From positions 1 through 63,869 of the IMG/VR virus record IMGVR_UViG_3300033153_003795: DNA of 63,869 nucleotides. One strand, written 5' to 3'. The notes under the pieces are model-generated. The model worked only from the letters and a program-made list of their open reading frames with translations, made no database searches and was not told where the DNA came from. Source of the DNA: a virus. Each line of letters starts with the position of its first letter. Position 1 is the stretch's first letter. The position numbers and the translations under genes are program-made. Shown piece after piece: positions 6,372 to 15,094 of the stretch.

Positions 6372-6447
6372 GCCGTCGTAATTCAACTGGATGAAATTCG
6401 TGCTTCTAACGCGAAAGTTGGGGGTTCGAATCCCTCCGATGGTGCCA
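6372..6447 (+). tRNA. tRNA-Arg(TCT)
   Basis: Acceptor GCCGTCG/CGATGGT, anticodon stem TCGTG/CGCGA with loop CTTCTAA, TTCGAAT T loop, discriminator G and encoded CCA. Reads AGA, which looks common in these AT-rich genes. Confidence 0.87.
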
Positions 6448-6449
6448 AT

Positions 6450-6521
6450 GCCCTTGCTTGAGGATAAGATTCCGGCCTTCGAAGCTGGTAATTGAAGTTT
6501 CGATTACTTCCAAGGGCTCCA
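6450..6521 (+). tRNA. tRNA-Arg(TCG)
   Basis: Acceptor GCCCTTG/CAAGGGC, short D arm CTT-GAGGAT-AAG, anticodon stem CCGGC/GCTGG with loop CTTCGAA, T stem GAAGT/ACTTC with loop TTCGATT, CCA encoded. The discriminator is T, unusual for Arg, so the identity is given by anticodon only. Confidence 0.75.
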
Positions 6522-6552
6522 AAAATAAACAAAAATAATAGAGGAACTACAC

Positions 6553-6999
6553 ATGAATACATTTGACATAGACTACATTAAAACATTTATCGCTGCTCAT
6601 GAGGATAGTAAAGTGTATTTAGGCGTAGATTCTCAAAGAGCAAAGAAAGATAAAATAAAATTTGCGACGGTTGTTATTATACATTATAATGGGTGTAATG
6701 GAGCTCGCGTATTTCATGATATTACTTACGATAAGATTGCAGATGCCAAACTTGGTCGACCATTTAATCGTATGATGAAAGAGGTACAACTAGTTACTGA
6801 ACTATACACTAAGCTAGAAGACGTGTTAATTGATAGAGAGTTTGAAATTCACCTTGACATAGCTGAGGATCCCTGTATGGGGTCAAGTGTAGCTGCTGGA
6901 GCAGGAAAAGGATATATATACGGAATGGTTGGAATTCCTCCAGTAATGAAACCTGATGCGTGGGCAGCAAGTTGTTGTGCAGATAAGTATAGTAAATGA
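6553..6999 (+). CDS. YkuK/DUF458-like RNase H-fold protein
   Basis: 148 residues. YLGVDSQRAKKDKIKFATVV (residues 22-41) with an Asp after a beta strand, then a pattern EVQLVTELYTKLED and HLDIAEDP, then the C-terminal end with AWAASCCADKYS. These match the DUF458 family (Bacillus YkuK), predicted RNase H-like nucleases of unknown substrate. GAGGAA precedes the start. It follows the tRNA array directly and may be co-transcribed with it, which would suit a role in RNA handling, but this is inference. Confidence 0.7.
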   Translation: MNTFDIDYIKTFIAAHEDSKVYLGVDSQRAKKDKIKFATVVIIHYNGCNGARVFHDITYDKIADAKLGRPFNRMMKEVQLVTELYTKLEDVLIDREFEIHLDIAEDPCMGSSVAAGAGKGYIYGMVGIPPVMKPDAWAASCCADKYSK

Positions 7000-7008
7000 G
7001 TATTATGG

Positions 7009-7022
7009 TATAATACTATAAT
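7009..7022 (+). promoter_or_regulatory. Candidate promoter: two overlapping TATAAT boxes
   Basis: TATAAT at 7009-7014 and again at 7017-7022, upstream of the GIY-YIG gene and the terminase genes. No good -35 box. Same GTATAAT-type box as before other late genes. Confidence 0.45.
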
Positions 7023-7053
7023 GAGTTGATGGGATTAATTACCCCTCTAAGGA

Positions 7054-7093
7054 CTTGACCCTTTAGGTAGCCTCACTTCAATAAAAGGTCAAG
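7054..7093 (+). promoter_or_regulatory. Inverted repeat covering the ribosome binding site of the homing endonuclease
   Basis: CTTGACC (7054-7060) pairs perfectly with GGTCAAG (7087-7093). The right arm overlaps AAAAGG (7083-7088), the ribosome binding site for the GTG start at 7096. In mRNA this would hide the site. Sequestered start sites are known for T4 homing endonucleases such as I-TevI. Confidence 0.5.
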
Positions 7094-7095
7094 AA

Positions 7096-7782
7096 GTGCA
7101 TTACACGATATACAAAACTACAAATAACGTAAACAACAAACACTATATAGGTGCGCACGCGACAACTGATGCTAATGACAAATATATCGGCTCAGGAAAA
7201 CATTTGCTTCGAGCGATAAAAAAGTACGGAACAGCATCCTTCAGTAAAGAGGTAATCTTTATGGCAAAGTCAGAAGCTATAATGTATTGGATTGAAGAGA
7301 TGTTAGTCGATAGAGCGTACGTAAATAATGTAAACAGTTATAACCTTAAAACCGGCGGGAAATCAGGAAGCGGTCTAAATAGATTTACGAAAGAAGAATC
7401 TTGCGCTATATGGAAAAAGAGATCCGAGTCTAGTTTATGGGTAAACGGCAAAACCTATGAGGAAATTTACGGAAAAGAGCGTGCAATTGAGCTTAAAAAA
7501 CTTCGAAGCGATACCTTTAAAAAGATAGACAAGAATGGAGCCAAGAACCCAAGAGCTGGTTTTGTAACTGTGTACAACGCTTCTTCTGAAGTCGTGCATG
7601 AGTTTGATGGAACATTTAGAACTGCAACAAAAGAGCTTGGATTACCGACAAACGCTCTGTTACAGTCATACTTGAACGGCGGAGTTAAAATATACGAGAA
7701 CATAGTAGACAATGGTAATATAGCTATTCTTAAATCAAAAGGATTTTATAAGTATAAAGGATGGTACGCAATAAAAAGATAA
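7096..7782 (+). CDS. GIY-YIG homing endonuclease
   Basis: 228 residues from GTG 7096. The GIY-YIG core is at residues 3-21 (YTIYKTTNN...KHYIGAH), with LLRAIKKYGTASFSKEVIF after it and the typical YNLKTGG segment near residue 85. The C-terminal part (VTVYNASSEVVHEFDGTFRT and GGWYAIKR-like end) looks like NUMOD1-type DNA recognition. No intron is visible, so it is free-standing like T4 Seg proteins. It inserts between the YkuK-like gene and the terminase genes. Confidence 0.8.
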   Translation: MHYTIYKTTNNVNNKHYIGAHATTDANDKYIGSGKHLLRAIKKYGTASFSKEVIFMAKSEAIMYWIEEMLVDRAYVNNVNSYNLKTGGKSGSGLNRFTKEESCAIWKKRSESSLWVNGKTYEEIYGKERAIELKKLRSDTFKKIDKNGAKNPRAGFVTVYNASSEVVHEFDGTFRTATKELGLPTNALLQSYLNGGVKIYENIVDNGNIAILKSKGFYKYKGWYAIKR

Positions 7783-7830
7783 GCTCATTATAAGAAATTC
7801 TATGTTACAATCTTATATAGAGGATTGAAA

Positions 7831-8034
7831 ATGAAAATAGGAATTGATAACTTAGATTTAGTAGTACAAAGCGATGATATAGATTTAAGTGAGTATAGGT
7901 ATCTTGACGAAAAGTATGTACATGCTGTAGATAGTTTAGTAGATATACTAATTACTAGCGACGAAGAAACAGCAAAGTATTTTTCTGATAACGGGATTAC
8001 ATCATTTGTGCAATTTAAGGAAGATTTAAGCTAA
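7831..8034 (+). CDS. Small acidic protein, unknown
   Basis: 67 residues from ATG 7831, with AGAGG 7 bases upstream; a TTG start at 7825 is possible. Acidic (DNLDLVVQSDDIDLSEYRYL), no membrane segment, no recognised motif. Precedes the probable small terminase gene. Confidence 0.6.
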   Translation: MKIGIDNLDLVVQSDDIDLSEYRYLDEKYVHAVDSLVDILITSDEETAKYFSDNGITSFVQFKEDLS

Positions 8035-8076
8035 ATAATTGTACCATAACTGTAAATAACTAACAGGTGGACAGTA

Positions 8077-8820
8077 ATGGCTTTTAAAAGTTTAGTAAGA
8101 AAACCTAAGACTGAGGTAGATGTAGAGACGTTACGGGAAATGTTCCCTCAACGTAAGGCTACAATTACAAAGGACTTAGCGTTTTACGTGGATAGCGCTA
8201 ATAGCGATGAAGATTTTAACGGTGATGAGTTTTTAGACACACTTGTCTCGTATAGAGATGTTATGCTAAAAGGTACATATAGTATAAAAGAATATGTAAC
8301 GGCTGTAAAGTTCTGTGCATACTTAATAGCAGAAGATGACAATATTGTAGAGGCGTATAAAAGAGCTAGAGGCGAAGACGATTTCGTAAAATCTAGAGTA
8401 GGTGCTAAAGCAGGTAGTAAAGACTACAACGCATTAACTAGTGCGTCTAGTAGGTATAGACAAAGCAAATTAGTTAAAGAGTTACTTACCGTATCGCAGA
8501 TGCCACTATACTTAATGTTTCAAGGTGAGCGTTATAGAGCAGTAGAAGTACTAGCAGATGAGATGCAGTCAGCGGCATATAGTAAAGATAGAATTAACGC
8601 AGCAGATAAACTACTAACACACGTTAAACCCCCAGAAAATATGCAAATAGAATTAGAAGTTGGACCTAACCAGGAGTCTAAGGACTTAAGTGCGGTTATT
8701 AGTGAGAAACTAGCTACATCGATAGCCTTACAGAGACAACTACTAGATGCTGGTGTTCCATTAGAGGAAGCACAAAAACTAGGTATACAAGAAACAGTAA
8801 TTGAAGCGGAGATAGAATAA
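8077..8820 (+). CDS. Probable terminase small subunit
   Basis: 247 residues, mostly helical and charged, with a C-terminal acidic helix (EEAQKLGIQETVIEAEIE). No family signature I can name with certainty, but size, helical nature and position two genes before the large terminase subunit fit a small terminase (DNA recognition for packaging). Residues 60-100 (GTYSIKEYVTAVKFCAYLIA) could be a helical DNA-binding region. Alternative: an unrelated late protein. Confidence 0.55.
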   Translation: MAFKSLVRKPKTEVDVETLREMFPQRKATITKDLAFYVDSANSDEDFNGDEFLDTLVSYRDVMLKGTYSIKEYVTAVKFCAYLIAEDDNIVEAYKRARGEDDFVKSRVGAKAGSKDYNALTSASSRYRQSKLVKELLTVSQMPLYLMFQGERYRAVEVLADEMQSAAYSKDRINAADKLLTHVKPPENMQIELEVGPNQESKDLSAVISEKLATSIALQRQLLDAGVPLEEAQKLGIQETVIEAEIE

Positions 8821-9059
8821 TGATAGAGCTTAAGTTAAAATATGTAAACAAGATGGATATAGATATTAGGTGGATGATGGACATAAGTAAAAACTACAGC
8901 AAACCTGGTAGTTTAGAAGTAACTACTGATAACCATTTATTAGAGACAGAAAAAGAATGGTTAAGTGATGTACTTAATTGGGTGTATAAAGATAATGATA
9001 ACCGCGACATAAAAGTTAACGGCGAGTTTTACATAGTAGACGAGTTTATTGATGCGTAA
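8820..9059 (+). CDS. Small hypothetical protein between terminase genes
   Basis: 79 residues, start ATGA-overlaps the stop of the previous gene (8820), so translational coupling is likely. Starts MIELKLKYVNKMDIDIRWMM. No recognised domain. Confidence 0.6.
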   Translation: MIELKLKYVNKMDIDIRWMMDISKNYSKPGSLEVTTDNHLLETEKEWLSDVLNWVYKDNDNRDIKVNGEFYIVDEFIDA

Positions 9060-9207
9060 TATTATAGCACTTCTAATGATGCTAGTATGGATAGCTGGCA
9101 TAGTAATCAGTAATGGCTTTTGGTCTGCACTTTTTGCGATATTCATACCACCGTACTCTTGGTACTTAGTAGTAGAATTGGTGTTAAAAACTAATGGATG
9201 GGTCTAA
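9052..9207 (+). CDS. 51-residue membrane peptide just before the large terminase gene
   Basis: ATG 9052 overlaps the previous stop, and the TAA at 9205-9207 shares its A with the ATG of the terminase gene (TAATG). Two hydrophobic stretches, IIALLMMLVWIAGIVI and FWSALFAIFIPPYSWYLVV, suggest two membrane helices. A holin-like or membrane-targeted peptide is possible, but the lysis genes lie elsewhere (25527-27858). Confidence 0.55.
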   Translation: MRNIIALLMMLVWIAGIVISNGFWSALFAIFIPPYSWYLVVELVLKTNGWV

Positions 9208-11048
9208 TGGAAGAAGAACAAGTATTTTCATTTAATAAAAAAGAGCAAGCACTATACAGTGAAGATATTATTAATGACATAGTCACAGAAGAACAAGTAA
9301 GTAAAGCCGAAGAAGAGTATGAGGTATTAGCAGCCAAAGCTACATTCGATTTAGATAAAGCATTAGATACTTACGATCCGACATTTCCTAGGTACTCTAT
9401 AAGTGAAAATGCTTTAGAATTCTTTGCGTGGATGAGATTAGTTCAAGGTAAAGACTTTGAGTTTAGCACACCTGTTGCTCATTACTTTATGGTAGACTTA
9501 CTATTAGGTAATATAACTGATCCTATGGCATTTCCATATAGTGAAGAAGTGTGTAAAACAATTACTATAGATATCCTTAATATAGGATTTATGGCAAGTC
9601 GTGGTATGGCTAAATCTACAGTAGTATTGTCATTCTTTGGTGTGTACAGTGCTATGAAAGGTAAATTACCTAATGATATAGGCGAAGTGTTCTTTTATGT
9701 AGTGCTTGCAGCTTCTAGTAGAGGTGGTGCGAGAGTTAATGCGTTAGCTGTTAAAGCAATGTGTGAAGATAGTGAATTTTTGAAGGAATACTTTGAAGAT
9801 ATGAGATTTACCGAAACTGAGAGCGAGTTCGTAAGAAGAGGTTCTGGTCCAAAAAAGGATAGGTCATTTTTAATTAGGTATCAAGGTATAGCGACTGGTA
9901 TTCGTGGATCTAGGTACGGTGAAAGACGACCTGATGCAATCTTATTTGATGATGCTATTTTGAACACTGCTGCTGCATATTCGAAAATTATGAGCGATAA
10001 CCTAGATGAAATTATTAGTTCAGATGCTACCAATGCGCTAAAAGGTGGAGGTAAAGGTAGAGTTGTATTATGTTTTACTCCTTTTCACTATGGAGATGTT
10101 AATACTAAAGCATTACTAAATGGTTCATTCACTCCTGTTGTAATACCGATTGCAAGAGATTTTGATGCAGAAACTGATGTAGAGGCAAAGGATATAGAGA
10201 GCAGTTGGTCTGCAATGCATCCTAACGATTCTATAGCTAAGCTATGTAAGAAAGCAAAAAAGGCGACTAAATTAGGGTCATTTCTACAAGAAAGAATGCT
10301 TAGACTTACTAGTGGTAGTGATAGATTAGTACCGGAGAAATGTATACAGTTTTGTAATATGACTCCTATAGTAAAGAATATCGATAAGTATAATGTATAT
10401 ATTACTACCGATTATACTACTACTAGTGGTGAAGGTAGCGACTTTAGTGGTAGAGCGACTTGGGCAGTAAGTAATAACGAAGATTGGTTTATGCTAAGTC
10501 TCTCCCTTAGAAAACTAGGTATGTCTGCACAATACGAAGATACTTTAGATGAAGCGACCAAATGGAAACGTAGAGGCAAATATGTTGAGATAGGGGTTGA
10601 AGTTGATGGAAATCAATCAGCACATATACATTCACTAGAAAGTATAATGATGCAAAGAGGTGAGTATTTTACGTTTGCTAAACAAAAAGGTGCAACAAAC
10701 CTGGAGAGAAAAGGCATATTAAGCAAAAGTACTGGTGTTAAAAAGCACGAAAGGTTTAGAATTGCGGTTAATAATGTGATACTACCTAAGAAGTTATGGT
10801 TACCTGAGCACTTAAAAGGCACTCCTGAGATGGATGAGTTTTTAGCACAGATACGTGGTGCTACACACGAGCAGTTTACTAGAGCAGATGATGGTCCAGA
10901 TTTGATTACTATGGGAGCTGTAAGTATGCATGTAGTTTATCCTAGTGAAGGCTATAGTAGTAGCGATACTACAAGTCCTACAGACGCATACTACCCAGAC
11001 CCTTATGACGATGATGATGAGAGTATTTCAGGAAGTACTGTTTTCTAA
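9207..11048 (+). CDS. terL: Terminase large subunit (DNA packaging ATPase/nuclease)
   Basis: 613 residues from ATG 9207 (start at 9198 is possible; TAATG overlap favours 9207). Walker A-like ASRGMAKST at residues 130-138 and Walker B ILFDD at 245-249 mark the packaging ATPase. The RNase H-like nuclease starts near YITTDYTTTSGEGSD (about 398-412), with D402 as a likely metal ligand. It docks on the portal (27913-29871) and fills the prohead with DNA, then cuts it. The following intergenic region holds a TATAAT box. Confidence 0.92.
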   Translation: MEEEQVFSFNKKEQALYSEDIINDIVTEEQVSKAEEEYEVLAAKATFDLDKALDTYDPTFPRYSISENALEFFAWMRLVQGKDFEFSTPVAHYFMVDLLLGNITDPMAFPYSEEVCKTITIDILNIGFMASRGMAKSTVVLSFFGVYSAMKGKLPNDIGEVFFYVVLAASSRGGARVNALAVKAMCEDSEFLKEYFEDMRFTETESEFVRRGSGPKKDRSFLIRYQGIATGIRGSRYGERRPDAILFDDAILNTAAAYSKIMSDNLDEIISSDATNALKGGGKGRVVLCFTPFHYGDVNTKALLNGSFTPVVIPIARDFDAETDVEAKDIESSWSAMHPNDSIAKLCKKAKKATKLGSFLQERMLRLTSGSDRLVPEKCIQFCNMTPIVKNIDKYNVYITTDYTTTSGEGSDFSGRATWAVSNNEDWFMLSLSLRKLGMSAQYEDTLDEATKWKRRGKYVEIGVEVDGNQSAHIHSLESIMMQRGEYFTFAKQKGATNLERKGILSKSTGVKKHERFRIAVNNVILPKKLWLPEHLKGTPEMDEFLAQIRGATHEQFTRADDGPDLITMGAVSMHVVYPSEGYSSSDTTSPTDAYYPDPYDDDDESISGSTVF

Positions 11049-11147
11049 GGTTATACAAAGGTTTTATCCGCTATAATGATGTAGATAAAAGTTAAGATAA
11101 TAGTAGTACCGTGGATATTTTGCAGGTACACGAAAAAAGGATAGAAG
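11049..11147 (+). promoter_or_regulatory. Candidate late promoter with hairpin before the tail-fibre genes
   Basis: CTATAATGATG gives a TATAAT at 11072-11077, with no clear -35 box. Downstream, GTACC (11106-11110) and GGTAC (11125-11129) could pair. A 71-base leader then leads to ATG 11148. Confidence 0.45.
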
Positions 11148-11459
11148 ATGGCAACAGTCATTTATAAAGGTGATTCAACAAATGTTTACAACATTAAAGT
11201 TAATGGCGAAACCGACTATAGTCTATATTCTTGTCAAGGGATAATAGTTAAAAGCATTGGTGACACACCGATAGTTAATAAAACTTTTACTCTTGACGAA
11301 ACAGATGGCTTTGATGTCTTTTTTCTTGCCGAAGAGACAGATTTATTGGAGATAGGAACTTATTTGGAAATATACGAACTTACAAAAACTGAAAGCGGAG
11401 AAATCGTATACAGAAGAGAACTTCAAAGAATAATCCAAGTTAAAAAAGACGGGATATAA
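11148..11459 (+). CDS. Small virion or assembly protein, unknown
   Basis: 103 residues, beta-rich (IYKGDSTNVYNIKVNGETDY, EIYELTKTESGEIVYRREL), acidic. It is the first gene of the fibre module and resembles short structural proteins that start such modules, but no family is certain. Confidence 0.55.
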   Translation: MATVIYKGDSTNVYNIKVNGETDYSLYSCQGIIVKSIGDTPIVNKTFTLDETDGFDVFFLAEETDLLEIGTYLEIYELTKTESGEIVYRRELQRIIQVKKDGI

Positions 11460-11464
11460 AGGCA

Positions 11465-11671
11465 ATGAGTCTTGAATTTAGCTTAAAGAGTGAAAAAAAT
11501 CTTATCATTTCCGAAATACTATCAAATCTAATAATCACAATAACAAATAAATTCCCAAAAGTCGCTGATACTATCTTTGGTGGCATTGCTTCTAGCAGTT
11601 TCACAGACATATATTACGGTGGATTACCATCAAGCAGTTTTAGCAATTCAATATACGGAGGAACACCATAA
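11465..11671 (+). CDS. Small protein with FGG/YGG-SSSF repeats
   Basis: 68 residues; the C-terminal half repeats a motif GGIASSSFTDIYYGGLPSSS and YGGTP. It overlaps the next gene start (TAATGG). Perhaps a small fibre or adhesion subunit; function unknown. Confidence 0.5.
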   Translation: MSLEFSLKSEKNLIISEILSNLIITITNKFPKVADTIFGGIASSSFTDIYYGGLPSSSFSNSIYGGTP

Positions 11672-14600
11672 TGGCACAAACAGACGCATACATAAGACTT
11701 AGGAGTGGAACAGCAGCGGCATGGACTTCAGCAAATCCAATACTACTAAGTGGAGAAAAAGGCATAGAGAGCGATACACTAAAAGAGAAAGTAGGCGATG
11801 GCGCAACTACTTGGACTTCCCTAGGTTATCAAATCGGAACAGCAGTGCCAGAGAGTGCAGTTTTTACGGATACAACGTACTCAGTAGAAAATGGTGGACT
11901 AACTGAGATCAACTTAACATCAGCACTAAAAACAAACTATGACGATGCCTATACGCATAGTCAAGCAAGTCATGCACCAACAAATGCAGATAACACAGCC
12001 GCTAACGAAACAAGTCATACTGATGTTCTTGTTGATGGTGATGTAGGTGTGGATGTTCAAGGATATGACGCTGGACTTACTTCAATAGCAGGGTTAACTA
12101 CTTTAGCTGATAGAATGATATATACAACTGCTTCTGATACTTATGCGGTAACTCCCCTTACTACTGCAGGTAGAGCGCTATTAGATGATGCTGATGCCTC
12201 TGCCCAAAGGACTACACTTGGACTAGCTATAGGCACTGATGTCCAAGCTCATGATACTATTTTAGATAACACAACAGCTTCATTCCTAACCGCTGATGAA
12301 ACTAAACTAGACGGACTTCCTTCTACTGTCGATTTTAATACAGTCGACTTTGTAGAGAAGATAGGTTCTCCAACACACATTAGTACTTTAGCAGAAGTAT
12401 TTAATCATATGTATTCTGCTGGAGTAATGGATGACTGTACTATGTCCGATAATGGAGATGGAACAGTATCTTTTACAAGTGGTTCGGCAATGCTTAGATC
12501 TTCAGCAGATAGTCATAGCACTTTATATGCTATAGAAATTGACGCACAAGCTAATCTAGAACTAGTAGACGGTGCTACCAATTACATCTATTTAGATTAC
12601 AATGGTGGCTCTCCTATATTTGTTGCAAGCTCATCTGAGACCTCATTTAACTGTCAAGATAAGTGTATTGCCTATCTTGCGGTAAGAGATGGTAATCATA
12701 TTGATTTTATAGACGCTTCTCAACAAAATGTGGATGGTAACACTAAACAAAGAAGACTATTTATGGACTTTAGCAGATTCATACATAAAGCTGGGGGAAG
12801 TGTTATCTCTGAAGTTGATACTAGAAATATAGATATTACTGCTGGTGCATTTTACTTTATGATTTCTAAGACAGAACATCCTCATTTTGATACGTCTATT
12901 GCTGGAACAGCTAATGAGAATATATTTTCATTGGCATATAGAGATGGTGCAGGTGGATGGACAGAAATTATTGAAGAAAAACGAGTAACTAATACTTTAT
13001 ATGATGATGGTTCAGGAACCCTAGCTACAATCGCAAACTCTAAGTTTGGTGTAACATGGTTTTATATTGTAAATAATACACCATCACATCTAGTTGCTGT
13101 TTATGGACAGGATGAATATGCGAGTCTAGCTGACGCAGAAAACGCTTCTCCCCCAGCAACAGTTCCAATCGATGTTGGAGGGTTAGGTGCTTTAGTAGGA
13201 TTTGTTGTATATCAAGAAAATGCTACAAACTTCGATAATACGTTAAGTGCTTTCTCTCAAACTTTTAGCCCTAGTGCTGCAACTACGCATAATGGTCTTG
13301 CCGGTATAGAAGGTGGTGGAATAGACGATTATCAGCATTTAACTACGACTGAATTAACTAAACTAGGCGGTATAGCGACAGGAGCAGATGTAACTTCAGC
13401 TAATGAAACCTCTCACGCTGATGTTGTAGTAGATGGAGATATTGGTTCAACCGTTCAAGCACATAGCGCAGTACTGGATGCAACAACTGCCAGTTTCTTA
13501 ACAGCTGATGAAACCAAGCTTGATGGTATAGAGGCAAGTGCAAATAACTACTCGCACCCAACTGGTGACGGTAATCTTCATGTCCCTGCAAATAGTACAA
13601 CTAATGACGGTAAAGTGTTAACAGCTGGTGCTTCTGCTGGTACGTACACTTGGGAAACATCAGGTGGTGGACTTTCTGATCCAATGACAACTAGAGGTGA
13701 TTTAATATTTAAGAATGCTTCTAATGTTACTGTTAGACTTCCAGCTGGTACAGTTGGTCAAGTATTAACAAGTGATGGCACAGATATATCATGGGATGAT
13801 GCTGCTGGTGGTGGAGGAGGTATTGGCGAGTTCAAAGACAGCACTATTGCAATCTCTCATAATGATACCGCTTTTGCCAATGATGATGAAACATATAATT
13901 CAAATATAGGTATTGGTTACTCAATTATGGCAGCAGCTACTACTGGCGCAATTAAAAATGTTTGTATTGGTGTAAACTTAGGTACAGCTAATACAACTGG
14001 TGATAACAATGTATTTATCGGTGAGGATATAGCAGTAAACAACACAGGCCCTAACGCTTCTATAGCTATAGGTGATCAAGCTTATTACTATGGTAATGGT
14101 CTTAATAATATTGCTCTTGGAAAATGGGCAATGTTTGGTGGTGCTGCTGGTGTAAGTGGTGGTTATAATTTAGCTATATTACCACAAGCTGGTTATGCTC
14201 TTACCACAGGAGCCAATAATGTCAACATAGGCCAATTAGCTGGATATACAAATGCTACTGGCTCATTCAATGTATTCTTAGGATACAATGCAGGTAAGTT
14301 AAGTACAGGTGGAAACAGTGTGCATGTAGGTAAAGATGCAGGTATTACATTAACCACAGGTGCTAATAATATGTGTTTAGGTTATTTAGCAGATGGAAGT
14401 TCAGCAACAGTGTCAAATGAGATCACTCTAGGTAATTCATCAATAGCTACTCTAAGATGTCAAGTTACAACAATTACTTCATTGTCAGATGAAAGAGATA
14501 AAGCCAATGTTCAACCATTAGATGCTGGACTTGACTTTATTAATACACTTAATCCAGTTAGATTTGACTGGAATACGCGAGATGGTGCTAAAGTTGGAGA

Positions 14601-14808
14601 TAACGATATTGGCTTTATTGCCCAAGAGTTACAACAAGCACAAGTAGATAAAAATATAGGTATACCTCATTTAGTTATGGATAGTAATCCAGATAAGCTA
14701 GAAGCAGGTTATGGGATGTTAATAGCACCTCTAGTACAAGCAATTAAAGAGTTAACCACAATAGTGGATAATCAACAATTAGAAATAAACGCATTAAAAG
14801 GATTATAA
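11671..14808 (+). CDS. Tail fibre: Mtd-N-like start, YadA-like repeats, S74 chaperone end
   Basis: 1045 residues. The N-terminus (IRLRSGTAAAWTSANPILLS, residues 8-27, followed by GIESDTLKEKVGDGAT) matches the N-terminal domain of Mtd-like tropism determinants. Residues about 770-925 hold repeated G-x-N-x-x-I/L-G-x-x-AG units (YadA-head-like). The last 107 residues are a peptidase S74 intramolecular chaperone, with the catalytic Ser expected at S939 (SDERDK) followed by FIAQELQQ and LIAPLVQAIKEL. Such fibres trimerise and then cut off the chaperone. It is the likely receptor-binding fibre of this phage. Confidence 0.85.
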   Translation: MAQTDAYIRLRSGTAAAWTSANPILLSGEKGIESDTLKEKVGDGATTWTSLGYQIGTAVPESAVFTDTTYSVENGGLTEINLTSALKTNYDDAYTHSQASHAPTNADNTAANETSHTDVLVDGDVGVDVQGYDAGLTSIAGLTTLADRMIYTTASDTYAVTPLTTAGRALLDDADASAQRTTLGLAIGTDVQAHDTILDNTTASFLTADETKLDGLPSTVDFNTVDFVEKIGSPTHISTLAEVFNHMYSAGVMDDCTMSDNGDGTVSFTSGSAMLRSSADSHSTLYAIEIDAQANLELVDGATNYIYLDYNGGSPIFVASSSETSFNCQDKCIAYLAVRDGNHIDFIDASQQNVDGNTKQRRLFMDFSRFIHKAGGSVISEVDTRNIDITAGAFYFMISKTEHPHFDTSIAGTANENIFSLAYRDGAGGWTEIIEEKRVTNTLYDDGSGTLATIANSKFGVTWFYIVNNTPSHLVAVYGQDEYASLADAENASPPATVPIDVGGLGALVGFVVYQENATNFDNTLSAFSQTFSPSAATTHNGLAGIEGGGIDDYQHLTTTELTKLGGIATGADVTSANETSHADVVVDGDIGSTVQAHSAVLDATTASFLTADETKLDGIEASANNYSHPTGDGNLHVPANSTTNDGKVLTAGASAGTYTWETSGGGLSDPMTTRGDLIFKNASNVTVRLPAGTVGQVLTSDGTDISWDDAAGGGGGIGEFKDSTIAISHNDTAFANDDETYNSNIGIGYSIMAAATTGAIKNVCIGVNLGTANTTGDNNVFIGEDIAVNNTGPNASIAIGDQAYYYGNGLNNIALGKWAMFGGAAGVSGGYNLAILPQAGYALTTGANNVNIGQLAGYTNATGSFNVFLGYNAGKLSTGGNSVHVGKDAGITLTTGANNMCLGYLADGSSATVSNEITLGNSSIATLRCQVTTITSLSDERDKANVQPLDAGLDFINTLNPVRFDWNTRDGAKVGDNDIGFIAQELQQAQVDKNIGIPHLVMDSNPDKLEAGYGMLIAPLVQAIKELTTIVDNQQLEINALKGL

Positions 14809-14809
14809 G

Positions 14810-15094
14810 ATGTCGACAGTTTTAAACAACCCATTAGTAGAAACAAAAACAATAGATAAAGTACAGATCACTCGTATAGATAATAATATAGAAGAGGGTT
14901 ACATAGAAATTAGCTACCTTACTCTATATGATAATAACACTCCCGCACAAAGAGGCATAGTGGGAGTAAAAGGTTATGATGCAGTTAAAGCACTATATAC
15001 TGAAACTGATATATTAATAGCTACTGGTAAAACATTTGAAGAAGCTAGTACTGAAATACTTTATGCAAAAGTAGTAGCACAATTAGAATTATAA
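14810..15094 (+). CDS. Fibre-associated small protein, unknown
   Basis: 94 residues starting MSTVLNNPLVETKTIDKVQI, two beta strands then an amphipathic helix (EASTEILYAKVVAQLEL). Its place right after the S74 fibre fits a tail-fibre assembly factor. No domain recognised. Confidence 0.45.
   Translation: MSTVLNNPLVETKTIDKVQITRIDNNIEEGYIEISYLTLYDNNTPAQRGIVGVKGYDAVKALYTETDILIATGKTFEEASTEILYAKVVAQLEL

Noticed and set aside
6973-6979. Consensus -35 box (TTGTGC) for the promoter at 7009
   Set aside because: Spacing to TATAAT is about 30 bases, too long.
11671-14808. Diversity-generating retroelement
   Set aside because: Mtd-like N-terminus present, but no reverse transcriptase or template/variable repeat pair seen in the window.
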